A stretch of DNA of 44,821 bases from Actinomycetes bacterium (GCA_025934435.1 JAICYB010000023.1:1-44821), one strand, 5' to 3'. Positions 7,657 to 16,058 are shown, counted from the stretch's first letter. Translations and numbers: made by a program. The notes: generated by a model not told the origin, from the sequence alone.

Positions 7657-8882
7657 GTCCCGAGCTTCGTCCAGATCATCAAAGGGATCGCGGCGAGCGC
7701 GATGATGCAGATGACGACGAGGAAGACGCTCGCGACGACGTTCAAGACCTTCCCGTTCCCGGATTCGCCCATGTACTCACGGTCGTTGGCGACGACGAGT
7801 ATCGGAAAGTAGGTGAGAGGCAGCCCCACAGCCGCGAAGACCATCGCGATATCGGTGACGGCGACCGGATCGAGCGACGTCAGGACGATGAACGCTCCGA
7901 TCAGAAGCGAGACGATCATCACGAGGTTGAAGCGGGCCGCTTGCTTCGGACGCAGCATCTTCCCCCACGGCCAGCCGAAGTACTGCGAAACGATGTACCC
8001 GTTCGACAACGTGACCTCGAGCGTCGCCCCGAACGTCGTCATGAACAGACCGATGAGGAACGCGGCGAGCCCGAGCTTGCCGAGCACGAAAGTGGGCCCG
8101 AGCGCGATCGTCGAGAGATCGTGTACGCCGATGTGGCGCGGCTGGAAGATCAACGCAGCGACGCCGATCGCCGTGACGGACAAGACCGCGCCGAAGATGA
8201 AACCCGCGTACGACGAGATCCGGTTCGAAAGAAGATCGCTCTTGTTCCATCCCTCCTCGACGGCACCCGACGAATAGAAGAAGAGCTCGTACGGCGTGAT
8301 GGCCGACCCGAAGAGGGCGACGCCGACGTAGAGGTAGGAGGCGAGCGTCTCCGAGCTCGGCTTCGACGGGAGCAACGTCTGGTGGAGGACGCTCGACCAG
8401 TCGGGGTGGAGCCGCCACATCGCGACCGCGAAGACGAGCATCGTGAGGCCGAGGATCCCGACCGCACGCTCCATGCGCTCGAACTTCACTTTCCAGAGCA
8501 CGAAGAACGCGAGGATCAACGCGAGCGGCACCCACAGGTAGTACGTCACACCCGTTACGAGTTGGAACGCGATCGCGACGCCGGCGATCTCGGCGACGAG
8601 TGTGATGACGTTGATGAGGAAGGAAGCGCCGAGATTGGCGAGGCCGAATCCTGGACCGAGCCGCTCGCGGACGACATCGAACACCGGACGTTTCGAGAGC
8701 GTGGCGATCCGTCCGGCCATCTCGGCGTACAGGACGATCGTGATCGTCGCGAGGGCGACGACCCAAACGAGCGAGAATCCGAAGCGGGCGCCCGTCTGTC
8801 CTGTCAGGACGATGCTCCCCATGTCGAAGAAGCCGCCGATCGAGGTCACGACGCCGAGGGTGATCGCGAGCGCTTTCTTCAT
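7653..8882 (-). CDS. Nramp-family transporter with non-canonical metal site
   Basis: 409 residues with about 11 hydrophobic helices and the overall Nramp pattern. The two motifs that build the Mn/Fe site in classical Nramps are changed. TM1 reads D20-M-G-S23 instead of D-P-G-N, and TM6 reads A194-I-T-P-Y198 instead of A-x-x-M-P-H. The conserved Asp stays; the Asn, Met and His are gone. Such changes are known in divergent Nramp clades with altered substrates, including Mg2+-type transporters, so the substrate should not be assumed to be Mn2+. It is coupled on both sides: ATGA with the PRC-like gene below and TGATG with the lipoprotein gene above. Confidence 0.85.
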   Translation of the reverse strand: MKKALAITLGVVTSIGGFFDMGSIVLTGQTGARFGFSLVWVVALATITIVLYAEMAGRIATLSKRPVFDVVRERLGPGFGLANLGASFLINVITLVAEIAGVAIAFQLVTGVTYYLWVPLALILAFFVLWKVKFERMERAVGILGLTMLVFAVAMWRLHPDWSSVLHQTLLPSKPSSETLASYLYVGVALFGSAITPYELFFYSSGAVEEGWNKSDLLSNRISSYAGFIFGAVLSVTAIGVAALIFQPRHIGVHDLSTIALGPTFVLGKLGLAAFLIGLFMTTFGATLEVTLSNGYIVSQYFGWPWGKMLRPKQAARFNLVMIVSLLIGAFIVLTSLDPVAVTDIAMVFAAVGLPLTYFPILVVANDREYMGESGNGKVLNVVASVFLVVICIIALAAIPLMIWTKLGT

Positions 8883-9316
8883 CAGTACTTCTCTGCGATC
8901 GCATGGAGCTTCTGCGCCTGCGGTTCGGCTTCGTCCAGCGCGTGGAGTGCGGCCGGCACATCACCGCGACGGAGCGCGATGCGTGCGTCCTCCATGTGCG
9001 ACTGCGCGGCATCGAGGAGATCGAGCACGGAGTTGCGAAGGTCGTCGGACGCTTTCGTTTGCGGCGGCTGCACGCTCGAGAACGTTCCGGCGACGGAACC
9101 GAGCGCGTCTTCCTGGTCGCTCATGGACGAATCGATCGGCTGCTCGGGAAGGCCGTGGCGAAGATCGAGTTGCAACGCGAGGCGTGCCGTTTCGATCGCC
9201 GAGGCGGCGTCCTGTGCCGTCTTCGCGGCCTTCGACGCGAACTGCGAGTCGTTGTAAGCAGGGGCGACACAGGAGGCGCACGCCAGGACGAGGCACGAAG
9301 CGAGGAAGCGCTTCAC
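8882..9316 (-). CDS. Small helical lipoprotein of unknown function
   Basis: 144 residues from a GTG start that overlaps the DUF892 stop (GTGA). The leader (MKRFLASCLVLACASC) is a signal peptide with several Cys. The lipid-bearing residue is probably C12 or C16, though neither is a perfect lipobox. The mature part is Ala-rich and helical, with a low-complexity linker near the middle and a last helical pair (MEDARIALRRGDVPAALHALDEA) that looks like a coiled coil or a degenerate repeat. I do not recognise the family. Its position in the ferritin-like/Nramp operon suggests an envelope partner of the transporter. Confidence 0.68.
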   Translation of the reverse strand: MKRFLASCLVLACASCVAPAYNDSQFASKAAKTAQDAASAIETARLALQLDLRHGLPEQPIDSSMSDQEDALGSVAGTFSSVQPPQTKASDDLRNSVLDLLDAAQSHMEDARIALRRGDVPAALHALDEAEPQAQKLHAIAEKY

Positions 9317-9774
9317 GATGCGGCCTGGGACGCTTCCTCTTCCACCTCCGACACCATGAGCTCGAACTGGTTCGCGGCGTGCGCCGACTCGGACGCGTTC
9401 TTCTCGAGCAGCGACCTCGCTCGACGCATCTTCTCGCCTTCCGCGAGCTTGGTGAGCGTCTTGTAGGCCGCGAGCTCGAAGTGTTCGATCTTGATCGCAT
9501 GCAGGACGATCTCGAGATCGCTCGGCGGAACTTCCCGCGCCAGCGCATCGGCAGCGGGGGAGGTTCGTCCGCTCGGCTTGCGGTCGGTGGACCCGAAAAC
9601 CTCTTCGATCCGTTCGATCTGGCGGCCGGTCACGTCGCGATGCCCGAAGAGGCGGCTCCGCAGCTTGTCGTTTCGCGCGGCCTCCGCCATCTTCGTGAGT
9701 GCCCTCTCGAACTTACGTGCGGCGTGCAGGGACTCGCGGAGGGCGTCGACGAAGGTGTCCCGGGGTGTTGCCAT
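9313..9774 (-). CDS. DUF892 / YciE-YciF-type ferritin-like protein
   Basis: 153 residues, all helical. It has Glu/His-rich helices such as KFERALTKMAEAA, GRQIERIEEVF and LHAIKIEHFELAAYKTLTKLAE, the last carrying the E-x2-H type metal-ligand pattern of four-helix ferritin-like folds. DUF892 proteins are linked to stress and di-metal sites in other bacteria. I chose ATG 9774 over a TTG three codons earlier. It is the first gene of a five-gene operon linked by 1-4 nt overlaps down to 6935, which supports a role in metal or oxidative stress. Confidence 0.78.
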   Translation of the reverse strand: MATPRDTFVDALRESLHAARKFERALTKMAEAARNDKLRSRLFGHRDVTGRQIERIEEVFGSTDRKPSGRTSPAADALAREVPPSDLEIVLHAIKIEHFELAAYKTLTKLAEGEKMRRARSLLEKNASESAHAANQFELMVSEVEEEASQAAS

Positions 9775-9810
9775 TGCGGACAACCTGTACCCGCGTGAAC
9801 GTGCGGTGAA

Positions 9811-10287
9811 TCAGCCGGAGCGGCGCTCGGGCGGGTCGTTCCGCTCGGAGTCGTAGCGGATGAATGAGAACCGTCCGTCTGCTTCGATGAGCCCGACGCG
9901 GATCTTCGAAAGGTCGTCGATGCCCTCAGAGCGCGCGGCCTGGAGGACGTCGTCACCGGCCACGCGTTCGAGATCAAGGGTCTCCGACATGAGTTTTCCG
10001 TCGAGCACGACGACGACCGGTATGCCGTCGATCGCGGTCTTCATACGCTTGAAGCGGAACGACACGTAACTGAAGATCACCGTCAGGCACGCGATCGTGC
10101 CGACGGCGAGCATCGCGCCGGTGACGGACATGTCGTTCTGCGTCACGCCTTGCTGGATGAGGTCGCCGATGATGATGAGCATCATCAACTCGAAGGCGCT
10201 CATCTCGGCGAGCTCGCGCCTTCCCACAGCGCGCGACACGATCCAGAGGAAGAAGTAGATCGTCGTTGCGCGAAGGACGATCTCCAT
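9811..10287 (-). CDS. DUF421 / YetF-family membrane protein
   Basis: 158 residues. Three N-terminal transmembrane helices carry the family hallmark GRRELAEMSAFELMM followed by IIIGDLIQQ. A cytoplasmic alpha/beta domain starts near residue 85 (PVVVVLDGKLM) and contains the DLSKIRVGLIEADG strand pair. YetF-type proteins have been linked to spore and envelope processes and to lipid-related activities, but no enzyme function is certain here. The ATG overlaps the stop of the preceding gene (TGATG), so it is coupled to the single-pass protein at 10287-10805. It runs in the same direction as the DUF892 operon, 37 bp ahead of it, and may be co-transcribed. Confidence 0.85.
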   Translation of the reverse strand: MEIVLRATTIYFFLWIVSRAVGRRELAEMSAFELMMLIIIGDLIQQGVTQNDMSVTGAMLAVGTIACLTVIFSYVSFRFKRMKTAIDGIPVVVVLDGKLMSETLDLERVAGDDVLQAARSEGIDDLSKIRVGLIEADGRFSFIRYDSERNDPPERRSG

Positions 10288-10805
10288 CAGGGAGCCACCC
10301 AGGTGCGGAAGCTCGCGCTCGTTTGCACCTTGTCGTCGACGAGGAGCCGGACGGTGCCGCGACGCCCCCATTGCTGGCCCATCGCGAGGATCGCGTCGAG
10401 CTCGACACGGAGCCGTTTGGCGTTGTGCGTCTGGAACGTCCAGTACGCGAACCGGCTGTCGGCGGCAGAACTTGTGACGTCCGGGTCGAGTCCGCCGTTC
10501 TTGTCGAACAGGTTCAGGTAGTTGAGCTCGACGGCGAAGGTGACTTCATTCGGCAGCGTCTTCGCGCTCGTCACCTCGAGACCGAAGGGCGTGTCGAGGC
10601 CGGGACGCGTCGTCGCCGCGTAGGTGACACGCATGTGATAGCCGTGACCCGATGACGTCACGTTCGTCGTGCGGACGCCGAGCCGCTGGCTCAGTCCCAG
10701 CAGCACGAGCAAGAAGATCAGTGCGAGGAAGACACGTCGTCCGGCGCGCGCGCGTTTCACTCGCCGGGGGGACGGGACACCAACAAGCGTCGTCGTGTCG
10801 CTCAC
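10287..10805 (-). CDS. Single-pass membrane-anchored hypothetical protein
   Basis: 172 residues. A basic N-terminus (RRVKRARAGRR) is followed by one transmembrane helix (VFLALIFLLVLLGL, about residues 25-40) and an extracytoplasmic beta-rich domain with GYHMRVTYAATTRPG and VTFAVELNYLNLFDKNGGLDP segments. This pattern suggests a secreted domain held by a signal anchor. It is coupled to the DUF421 gene by TGATG. I do not recognise the family, and no catalytic residues stand out. Confidence 0.7.
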   Translation of the reverse strand: MSDTTTLVGVPSPRRVKRARAGRRVFLALIFLLVLLGLSQRLGVRTTNVTSSGHGYHMRVTYAATTRPGLDTPFGLEVTSAKTLPNEVTFAVELNYLNLFDKNGGLDPDVTSSAADSRFAYWTFQTHNAKRLRVELDAILAMGQQWGRRGTVRLLVDDKVQTSASFRTWVAP

Positions 10806-10817
10806 GCTGAGGCGGAA

Positions 10818-11285
10818 CTAGCTCTGGTCGCTGCTTTCGATGAACTCGAGCCCGACGGCCTTCCGCAGCTCGCGAACGTCCTGCTCGGCCTTCTTCATGT
10901 CACCCTTCGGGTTGAGCATGTGGTCCGCGAGGCTGTCCGCGATCGCGTTGAGCTTGTGATGCACGGCTTGCTCCGAGCGCGATTGGCTGTTCTGCAACAG
11001 CGCGACCATGAGGAACGTGATGATCGTCGTCGTCGTGTTGATCAGCAGCTGGCTCGTGTCGAACTTCATGAGGAAGATCGTCGGGAACCACAGCAAGATG
11101 ACGAGCACGCAGAAGCTGAAGAAGATCGCGCGGCTCGCGATCGTCGCGGCGAACTGAGCGAAGCGGTCGAACCAGCCGAGGTGCTCGGAGACCTCGCTCG
11201 GCATGCGCGTGTGGTGCCTCTGTTGCCGCTCGTGTGATTTGCCGCTTCCGCTGCTCGACTTCCGCTGGGCCTGGGTCTTCGCCAT
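10818..11285 (-). CDS. Low-affinity iron permease family protein
   Basis: 155 residues. A basic, Ser/Gln-rich N-terminal tail of about 35 residues precedes FDRFAQFAATIASRAIFF and two transmembrane helices (FCVLVILLWFPTIF and LLINTTTTIITFLMVALL), then the hallmark QNSQSRSEQAVHHKLNAIAD. This is the bacterial iron-permease-like family (PF04120). Bacterial members are mostly uncharacterised, so iron transport is a family label and not a shown function. I chose ATG 11285; a longer start 12 codons upstream is possible, and neither has a good ribosome-binding site. It lies upstream of the DUF421 unit in the same direction. Confidence 0.82.
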   Translation of the reverse strand: MAKTQAQRKSSSGSGKSHERQQRHHTRMPSEVSEHLGWFDRFAQFAATIASRAIFFSFCVLVILLWFPTIFLMKFDTSQLLINTTTTIITFLMVALLQNSQSRSEQAVHHKLNAIADSLADHMLNPKGDMKKAEQDVRELRKAVGLEFIESSDQS

Positions 11286-11388
11286 ATGGCGTGTGCAGTA
11301 CCCAAAGTTGCAGACGTCCATGCAGGTCAGGGCTGTAACCTGGAGCGGACCCGCCGGGTCTTTTGCTTGCTAGCGGAAGGCGCCACGT

Positions 11389-11961
11389 TTGGACGTAACG
11401 CCGGAGATGGTCCGGGCCGCGCAGCAAGGTGACCCGGCCGCCATGGAGGAGCTCATCCAGGGCTCGTACCGGGCGGCGTACACCCTTGCCCTTCGGCTCA
11501 TGGGCAATCCCGACGATGCGGCCGAGGCGACGCAGGAGGCGTACATCCGGATGACCCGGGGCCTCAAGAAGTTCCGGGAGGTCGGTGCCTTCCCGACGTG
11601 GTTGTTCAAGATCGTCAGCAACGTGTGCATGACCGAGATGAGGAAAAGAGGCCGGCGGGACATCCCGACGGAGATCGAATCGATGGAAGACCCGACACCG
11701 CTCGACGCCGAGGACGAGGCCATCGGCCGCGTGTTCTGGAGCGAGCTCGAACGCGAGGTGGCCGAGCTGCCCGAGGTGTACCGGTCGGTGATCGTCCTTC
11801 GTGATGTGTATGGGATGTCGGGTGAAGAGACGGGCGACATGCTCGGGATCTCACCGGGCGCCGTGAAGGTTCGTCTGCACCGGGCGCGGAAGCGCCTCAG
11901 GGACGGGTTGGTCGATCACTTCCCGGAGTGGGCCTCCGGGGACGATCGAGAGTCGGCATAG
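11389..11961 (+). CDS. ECF-type RNA polymerase sigma factor
   Basis: 190 residues from a TTG start, chosen because GGAAGG lies 8 nt before it. Region 2 covers about residues 15-90 (PDDAAEATQEAYIRM, then FREVGAFPTWLFKIVSNVCM). Region 4 covers about 120-175 (LPEVYRSVIVLRDVYGMSGEETGDML, then AVKVRLHRARKRL), a clear helix-turn-helix. There is no C-terminal extension. The gene directly downstream encodes a membrane protein with a zinc-finger anti-sigma motif, so the pair is a standard ECF/anti-sigma switch. The target promoters and signal are unknown. Confidence 0.95.
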   Translation: MDVTPEMVRAAQQGDPAAMEELIQGSYRAAYTLALRLMGNPDDAAEATQEAYIRMTRGLKKFREVGAFPTWLFKIVSNVCMTEMRKRGRRDIPTEIESMEDPTPLDAEDEAIGRVFWSELEREVAELPEVYRSVIVLRDVYGMSGEETGDMLGISPGAVKVRLHRARKRLRDGLVDHFPEWASGDDRESA

Positions 11962-12008
11962 CGGCAAGCCACGCCGGAGCGCGGCGGTGGCGAAGAATGG
12001 AGAACGAG

Positions 12009-12359
12009 ATGGATTGTCGTGAAGCGGAACACATCATCTGGACGGAGGGACCCGACGCGGTGACGGCCGAGCATCTGATCGGATGCCCGTCGTGCCGCAA
12101 CGAGAGCCGTCGAGCGGCCGACCTTCAAGCGGCGCTCATCGGGATGCGGAACCGCTTCGCGATGCCACCGGTCGAACTCGAGCGGATGATCGTCGAGGCC
12201 GTCACCCGGACGCGTCTTGATCGCGCGCGCGACATCGTGTCCCACCCGAAATTCTGGCGGGGAGCCGCGGTTGGTGCGGCGGCAGCGGCTGGGGTTGCGG
12301 GCGCAGCGCTCGGCGTGATGGCGGCTCGCCGCCGCGTGGCGCGCCCCGAGGTCGCGTAG
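12009..12359 (+). CDS. Zinc-finger membrane anti-sigma factor
   Basis: 116 residues. MDCREAEHIIW begins a short N-terminal domain whose H-L-I-G-C-P-S-C (HxxxCxxC) is the ZAS zinc motif of anti-sigma factors that hold ECF sigmas in check. One hydrophobic Ala/Gly-rich helix (near residues 82-105) precedes a short basic tail, so the zinc domain is cytoplasmic and little of the protein lies outside. I chose ATG 12009, preceded by GGAG six nt upstream. An in-frame ATG at 11997 is also possible. It follows the sigma gene by 47 bp. Confidence 0.85.
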   Translation: MDCREAEHIIWTEGPDAVTAEHLIGCPSCRNESRRAADLQAALIGMRNRFAMPPVELERMIVEAVTRTRLDRARDIVSHPKFWRGAAVGAAAAAGVAGAALGVMAARRRVARPEVA

Positions 12360-12401
12360 GAACCACTCTTCCGCGGCGCGACGCGCCCTGGTGGCAGGCC
12401 C

Positions 12402-12407
12402 TATACT
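12402..12407 (+). promoter_or_regulatory. Likely -10 box (TATACT) for tRNA-Trp-secE-nusG unit
   Basis: TATACT lies 21 bp before tRNA-Trp. A near-identical block (GCCyTATACT then GAC) precedes the L10 leader at 17645-17650. No convincing -35 is visible for either. Confidence 0.55.
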
Positions 12408-12427
12408 TGACAGCCAATCCCACCCTT

Positions 12428-12501
12428 AGGGCCGTAGCTCAATTTGGCAGAGCACCGGTCTCCAAAACCGGGGGTTGGGGGTTCGAGTCCCTTCGGCCCT
12501 G
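12428..12501 (+). tRNA. tRNA-Trp (CCA)
   Basis: The cloverleaf has acceptor stem AGGGCCG/CGGCCCT, D-stem GCTC/GAGC, anticodon stem CCGGT/ACCGG with loop CTCCAAA, T-stem GGGGG/CCCTT-type pairing around TTCGAGT, and discriminator G. The CCA end is not encoded. tRNA-Trp directly before secE-nusG is a well-known actinobacterial arrangement and supports the assignment. Confidence 0.95.
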
Positions 12502-12533
12502 CGAGTAGCGAGTGACCTGCGAGTAGCGAGTGA
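12498..12533 (+). repeat. Two tandem 18-bp copies at the tRNA-Trp 3' end
   Basis: The unit CCTGCGAGTAGCGAGTGA occurs twice in a row with no mismatch (12498-12515 and 12516-12533). The first copy begins inside the tRNA acceptor 3' strand and discriminator; the second ends just before the AAAGG site of secE. It lies in the tRNA processing and spacer region. Confidence 0.95.
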
Positions 12534-12543
12534 AAGGTAGGAC

Positions 12544-12855
12544 GTGAACCGCGAGTTCAAGCGGCGCATGAAGCGCGAAGAGAAAGCGCAGAAGAAAGCG
12601 CAGCAGCGCGGTCGTCAGGCTGCACCGATCCCGACGCAGCAGCAGGGTGGGGCGAAGCGTGAGCGCGTCGGGATGCGTCAGTACATCCGTGAGATCCAAG
12701 GTGAGCTGAAGCGCGTGATGTGGCCGACAGCGTCCGAAGTGTTTACGTACTCAGTCGTCGTCGTGTTCGTCGTGGCCGTGTTGACCGGTCTCGTGTTCGT
12801 ATGCGACCTCGCGTTCGCGAAGGGCTTCCTGACGCTCTTCACACCAGGCAAATGA
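12544..12855 (+). CDS. secE: Preprotein translocase subunit SecE
   Basis: 103 residues from a GTG start with AAAGGTAGG before it. A basic, Lys/Gln-rich N-terminal tail of about 45 residues precedes the conserved amphipathic segment REIQGELKRVMWPTASEV and one transmembrane helix (SVVVVFVVAVLTGLVFV). SecE clamps SecY in the protein-export channel. It overlaps nusG by 4 nt (ATGA). Confidence 0.95.
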   Translation: MNREFKRRMKREEKAQKKAQQRGRQAAPIPTQQQGGAKRERVGMRQYIREIQGELKRVMWPTASEVFTYSVVVVFVVAVLTGLVFVCDLAFAKGFLTLFTPGK

Positions 12856-13592
12856 CAGAACAGATGACCGAAGAACAAAGCAGCGTCCCGTCCGAAGACG
12901 AGTCCACGGCGGACGAAGCACCCGTCGCGCAATCGGAAGTTGCTCCGACCGACGAGGTCGAGGAAACGACCGTCACCGACGAGTCCGCCTCTGATGATTC
13001 CGTCGTCGACGAGGCGGAGGTCGTCGAGGACGAGGACGAAGAGGGCGAAGACGAGAACGACTTCTTCGCTCCGGGCGATTGGTACGTCGTCCATACCTAC
13101 GCCGGCTACGAGAACAAGGTGAAGGCCAACCTCGCGTCGCGGATCCAGTCCATGAACATGGAGGACAAGATCTACGACGTCGTCGTCCCGACCGAAGAAG
13201 TGATGGAGCTCAAGTCGGGGAAGATGCAAGCCGTTCACAAGAAGGTTTTCCCCGGTTACATCCTCGTCCGCATGGAGCTCGACGACGACTCGTGGTACGT
13301 CGTCCGCAACACGCCGGGCGTGACGGGATTCGTCGGTTCGGGTGCGAAGCCGACACCGCTCGACCCGACCGAGGTGCAGAAGATCCTCGCGCCGAAGACG
13401 GAGGAGCGTCCGAAGCCGAAGCTCGACTTCGAGGTCGGCGAAGTCGTCAACGTTGTCGACGGCGCGTTCGCCGGCTACAGCGGTCCGGTCGACATGATCG
13501 ACGTCGAACGTCAAACGGTCCGCGTTCTCCTCGACCTGTTCGGTCGTGAGACGTCGGTCGAGCTCATGTTCCATCAGGTCCAGAAGCTCTAG
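12852..13592 (+). CDS. nusG: Transcription termination/antitermination factor NusG
   Basis: 246 residues. About 70 N-terminal residues are a disordered acidic tail rich in Glu, Asp, Ser and Thr, typical of actinobacterial NusG. The NGN domain begins at [12 protein letters not shown] and contains [30 protein letters not shown]. The C-terminal KOW domain covers about residues 190-246 ([19 protein letters not shown]). NusG links RNA polymerase with Rho or the ribosome. The start at 12852 overlaps the secE stop; an in-frame ATG four codons later is also possible. Confidence 0.96.
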   Translation: MTEQMTEEQSSVPSEDESTADEAPVAQSEVAPTDEVEETTVTDESASDDSVVDEAEVVEDEDEEGEDENDFFAPGDWYVVHTYAGYENKVKANLASRIQSMNMEDKIYDVVVPTEEVMELKSGKMQAVHKKVFPGYILVRMELDDDSWYVVRNTPGVTGFVGSGAKPTPLDPTEVQKILAPKTEERPKPKLDFEVGEVVNVVDGAFAGYSGPVDMIDVERQTVRVLLDLFGRETSVELMFHQVQKL

Positions 13593-13603
13593 GAGCGAAC
13601 AAG

Positions 13604-14026
13604 ATGGCGAAGAAGATCCTCACGAAGCTCAAACTGCAACTTCCGGCGGGACAAGCGTCCGCCGCGCCGCCCGTCGGTCCGGCGCTCGGTCAGCACGGCG
13701 TGAACATCATGCAGTTCGTGCAGGCGTACAACGAGGCCACGCGCGCGCAGCAAGGCACGATCATCCCCGTCGAGCTGACGGTGTACGACGACCGGTCTTT
13801 CACGTTCGAGACGAAGACGCCGCCCGCGGCCGTGCTCATCAAGCAGGCCGCCGGCATCGAGAAGGGTTCGGCCGAGCCGCACCGCGACAAGGTCGGAAAG
13901 ATCACGAAGGACCAGGCGCGCAAGATCGCCGAACAGAAGATGAAGGACCTCACGGCGAACGATCTCGACATGGCCGTGCGGATCATCGAAGGAACGGCAC
14001 GAAGCATGGGAGTGAAAGTCGAATGA
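13604..14026 (+). CDS. rplK: 50S ribosomal protein L11
   Basis: 140 residues, the standard length. The N-terminal domain shows [20 protein letters not shown] and [13 protein letters not shown]; the C-terminal rRNA-binding domain shows the conserved [10 protein letters not shown] and the late GTARSMGV. It binds the GTPase-associated centre of 23S rRNA. The start ATG follows AGGAGCGAACAAG, 11 nt after nusG. It overlaps rplA by 4 nt (ATGA). Confidence 0.98.
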   Translation: MAKKILTKLKLQLPAGQASAAPPVGPALGQHGVNIMQFVQAYNEATRAQQGTIIPVELTVYDDRSFTFETKTPPAAVLIKQAAGIEKGSAEPHRDKVGKITKDQARKIAEQKMKDLTANDLDMAVRIIEGTARSMGVKVE

Positions 14027-14739
14027 AGGTCGGCAAGCGGCTCAAAGCGGCGAACGAGAAGTTGACCGAAGACAAGGTCTACGAGGCGAACGAGGCCCTC
14101 GGTCTCGTCAAGGAGAACGCGACGGCGAAATTCGACGAAACCGTCGAGGTCGCCTTCCGTCTCGGCATCGACCCGCGCAAGTCCGACCAGATGGTGCGCG
14201 GTACCGTTTCGCTTCCCGCCGGTACCGGTAAGGACACCCGTGTGGCCGTGTTCGCGCAGGGTCCCGCGGCGACCGAAGCGCAGGAGGCCGGCGCGGACAT
14301 CGTCGGCGGTGACGATCTCGTCGACCGCATCCAAGGCGGCTGGTTCGACTTCGATGCCGCCGTCGCGACGCCCGACATGATGGCCAAGGTCGGAAAGATC
14401 GGTAAGTTGCTCGGCCCCCGCGGCCTGATGCCGAACCCGAAGACGGGGACGGTCACGCAGGAAGTCGGCAAGGCCGTCCGCGAGATCAAGGGCGGCAAGG
14501 TCGAGTACCGCTCGGACAAGTTCGGCAACGTGCACCTGGTGCTCGGCAAGGCTTCTTTCGACCCGACGGCGCTGAAGCAGAACTTCGCGGCCGCGCTCGA
14601 CGAGGTCATCAAGGCGAAGCCGTCCGCGGCGAAGGGCCGTTACATCAAGGGCATCACGATCTCGTCGACGATGGGACCGGGCGTCCACATCGACCCGAAC
14701 GTCACGCCGCGCGAGCTCACCGACCACGGCGGAGCGTAG
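14023..14739 (+). CDS. rplA: 50S ribosomal protein L1
   Basis: 238 residues, normal for L1. Signatures are [33 protein letters not shown] (near residue 143) and the closing [13 protein letters not shown]1 forms the L1 stalk and usually represses its own operon. In most bacteria rplJL comes next. Here the following gene is on the opposite strand, and its end overlaps rplA by 23 nt; rplJL begins 3 kb later. Confidence 0.98.
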   Translation: MKVGKRLKAANEKLTEDKVYEANEALGLVKENATAKFDETVEVAFRLGIDPRKSDQMVRGTVSLPAGTGKDTRVAVFAQGPAATEAQEAGADIVGGDDLVDRIQGGWFDFDAAVATPDMMAKVGKIGKLLGPRGLMPNPKTGTVTQEVGKAVREIKGGKVEYRSDKFGNVHLVLGKASFDPTALKQNFAAALDEVIKAKPSAAKGRYIKGITISSTMGPGVHIDPNVTPRELTDHGGA

Positions 14740-15604
14740 CGGAGCCGCGATCGAGAACGGCGAGCTTCACGGTTCGACCGAGCAGCGTGACGTCGATGCC
14801 TTCGGTTGCGTCCGCTGTGAGGACGACCGCTTTCTTTGCGACGCGCAGGAAGTCGTCTGTGATCTTTTCGACTCGTCCGAACTTCCCACCGAAGGGAAGG
14901 TTCGAGACGATCGCGTCGCACGAGTCGTTGGCGAAGGGAAGCGTTCTCGCGTCGGCCCGCGCCACTCGCTGGCCGTTCCGTTTCGCGACGCTCGGATCGA
15001 GATCCGTCCCGAATGCATCCCAGCCGGCAGCGCGCGCTTCGATGAGGATCGTTCCCGAGCCGCAGCACGGATCGAGCAACAAACCGGATGCTCCGGCGAG
15101 CCGGACCATCGCCGCCGCGACGGATGGACGGAGCGCTCCTTCTCGTTCCACGTGACGGCGGGTGCGCCGCCCGGTGAGACGAATCGCGCTGCGCCAGGTG
15201 TTCCGTCCCGTTTGAGCGACCCAGATCTCGATGTCCGCGGGATCGGCGGGATGCCACTTCGGACGCGCGTGCTGCACCGCCGCGGCGATCTCATCGCGGA
15301 ACGCCGTCCGTTTCACGCTCTCGTTCTTCACGCGGGCGACGACGCGGAACCCTTCACTGCGTCGCAGCGGACGAACCTCGTTCACGAAGACGGAGAGGGC
15401 GTGCTCCATCCCCGTCGTTGTGATGAGGCCTCGCGTCGTCCGTTTCTCGGCGATCTGTACGAAGACGTCCTCGGCCGTGCGCGGGAAGGTGGGTCGTCCA
15501 TCGAAGACGACGACGTCGTTGCGTCCGTCGGATTCGAGCGTCCCGCCGAGTTCGTCGTTCAGTAGCCCGCCGAGCCCGGGCATGGCGTGAGCGAGGAAGC
15601 GCAT
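14717..15604 (-). CDS. THUMP-type RNA methyltransferase (Trm14/RlmL-like)
   Basis: 295 residues. The N-terminal half resembles a THUMP RNA-binding domain (residues about 50-150, with a long basic stretch). The C-terminal half is a Rossmann methyltransferase with [14 protein letters not shown] (SAM motif I), FGTDLDPS, and the catalytic NLPFGGKFG motif, which corresponds to the NPPYG of N2-guanine methylases. The likely target is a guanosine in tRNA or 23S rRNA. It is convergent with rplA and divergent from trmO, whose ATG is only 17 bp away. A longer start (ATG 15622) would overlap the trmO start; I chose 15604. Confidence 0.85.
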   Translation of the reverse strand: MRFLAHAMPGLGGLLNDELGGTLESDGRNDVVVFDGRPTFPRTAEDVFVQIAEKRTTRGLITTTGMEHALSVFVNEVRPLRRSEGFRVVARVKNESVKRTAFRDEIAAAVQHARPKWHPADPADIEIWVAQTGRNTWRSAIRLTGRRTRRHVEREGALRPSVAAAMVRLAGASGLLLDPCCGSGTILIEARAAGWDAFGTDLDPSVAKRNGQRVARADARTLPFANDSCDAIVSNLPFGGKFGRVEKITDDFLRVAKKAVVLTADATEGIDVTLLGRTVKLAVLDRGSATLRRGR

Positions 15605-15620
15605 CGGTAAAGTCAACACC

Positions 15621-16058
15621 ATGGAGCCGATCGGGCACGTCCGCGCGGACCGGGACGAAGCCGTCGATGACGACTGGGGCGACGCGGTCTCCACGATCGA
15701 GCTCGAAGGGTTCGACGCCGAAGCGCTGCGCGGTCTCGGGGACTTCTCGCACGCGGAGATCTTCTTCATCTTCGATCGGGTGACGGAGGTGGAGGGCGGC
15801 TCGCGTCATCCGCGCGGCGATACGGCGTGGCCCCGCGTCGGGATCTTCGCGCAGCGCGCCAAGGATCGTCCGAACCGTCTCGGCGCGACGATCGTCGAGA
15901 TCGTCTCCGTCGACGGAACCTCGCTGACCGTGCGCGGGCTCGACGCGATCGACGGAACGCCGGTCGTCGACATCAAGCCCGTGATGCGTGAGTTCCTGCC
16001 GCGAAGCGAGGTTCGTCAGCCGGAGTGGGCGACGGAGTTGATGCGCGACTACTGGTAG
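15621..16058 (+). CDS. trmO: TrmO-like tRNA (m6t6A37) methyltransferase
   Basis: 145 residues of the TsaA/TrmO family, which methylates t6A at position 37 of certain tRNAs. Supporting segments are MEPIGHVRAD at the N-terminus, the central RPNRLGATIVEI and the LDAIDGTPVVDIKPV signature near residue 115. It lacks the C-terminal extension found in E. coli TrmO. TAAAGT lies 7 bp before the ATG with no ribosome-binding site between, so the mRNA may be leaderless. Its stop abuts that of the beta-helix gene. Confidence 0.85.
   Translation: MEPIGHVRADRDEAVDDDWGDAVSTIELEGFDAEALRGLGDFSHAEIFFIFDRVTEVEGGSRHPRGDTAWPRVGIFAQRAKDRPNRLGATIVEIVSVDGTSLTVRGLDAIDGTPVVDIKPVMREFLPRSEVRQPEWATELMRDYW

Noticed and set aside
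7650..9257. A long plus-strand open frame opposite the Nramp operon
   Set aside because: It is rich in Arg, Asp and Glu without domains, and the opposite strand encodes a clear transporter. High GC makes such shadow frames common.
15608..15623. Divergent overlapping ATG codons in CCATGG as both gene starts
   Set aside because: The RNA-methylase frame has a better family-consistent ATG at 15604, so I do not treat the palindrome as a shared start.
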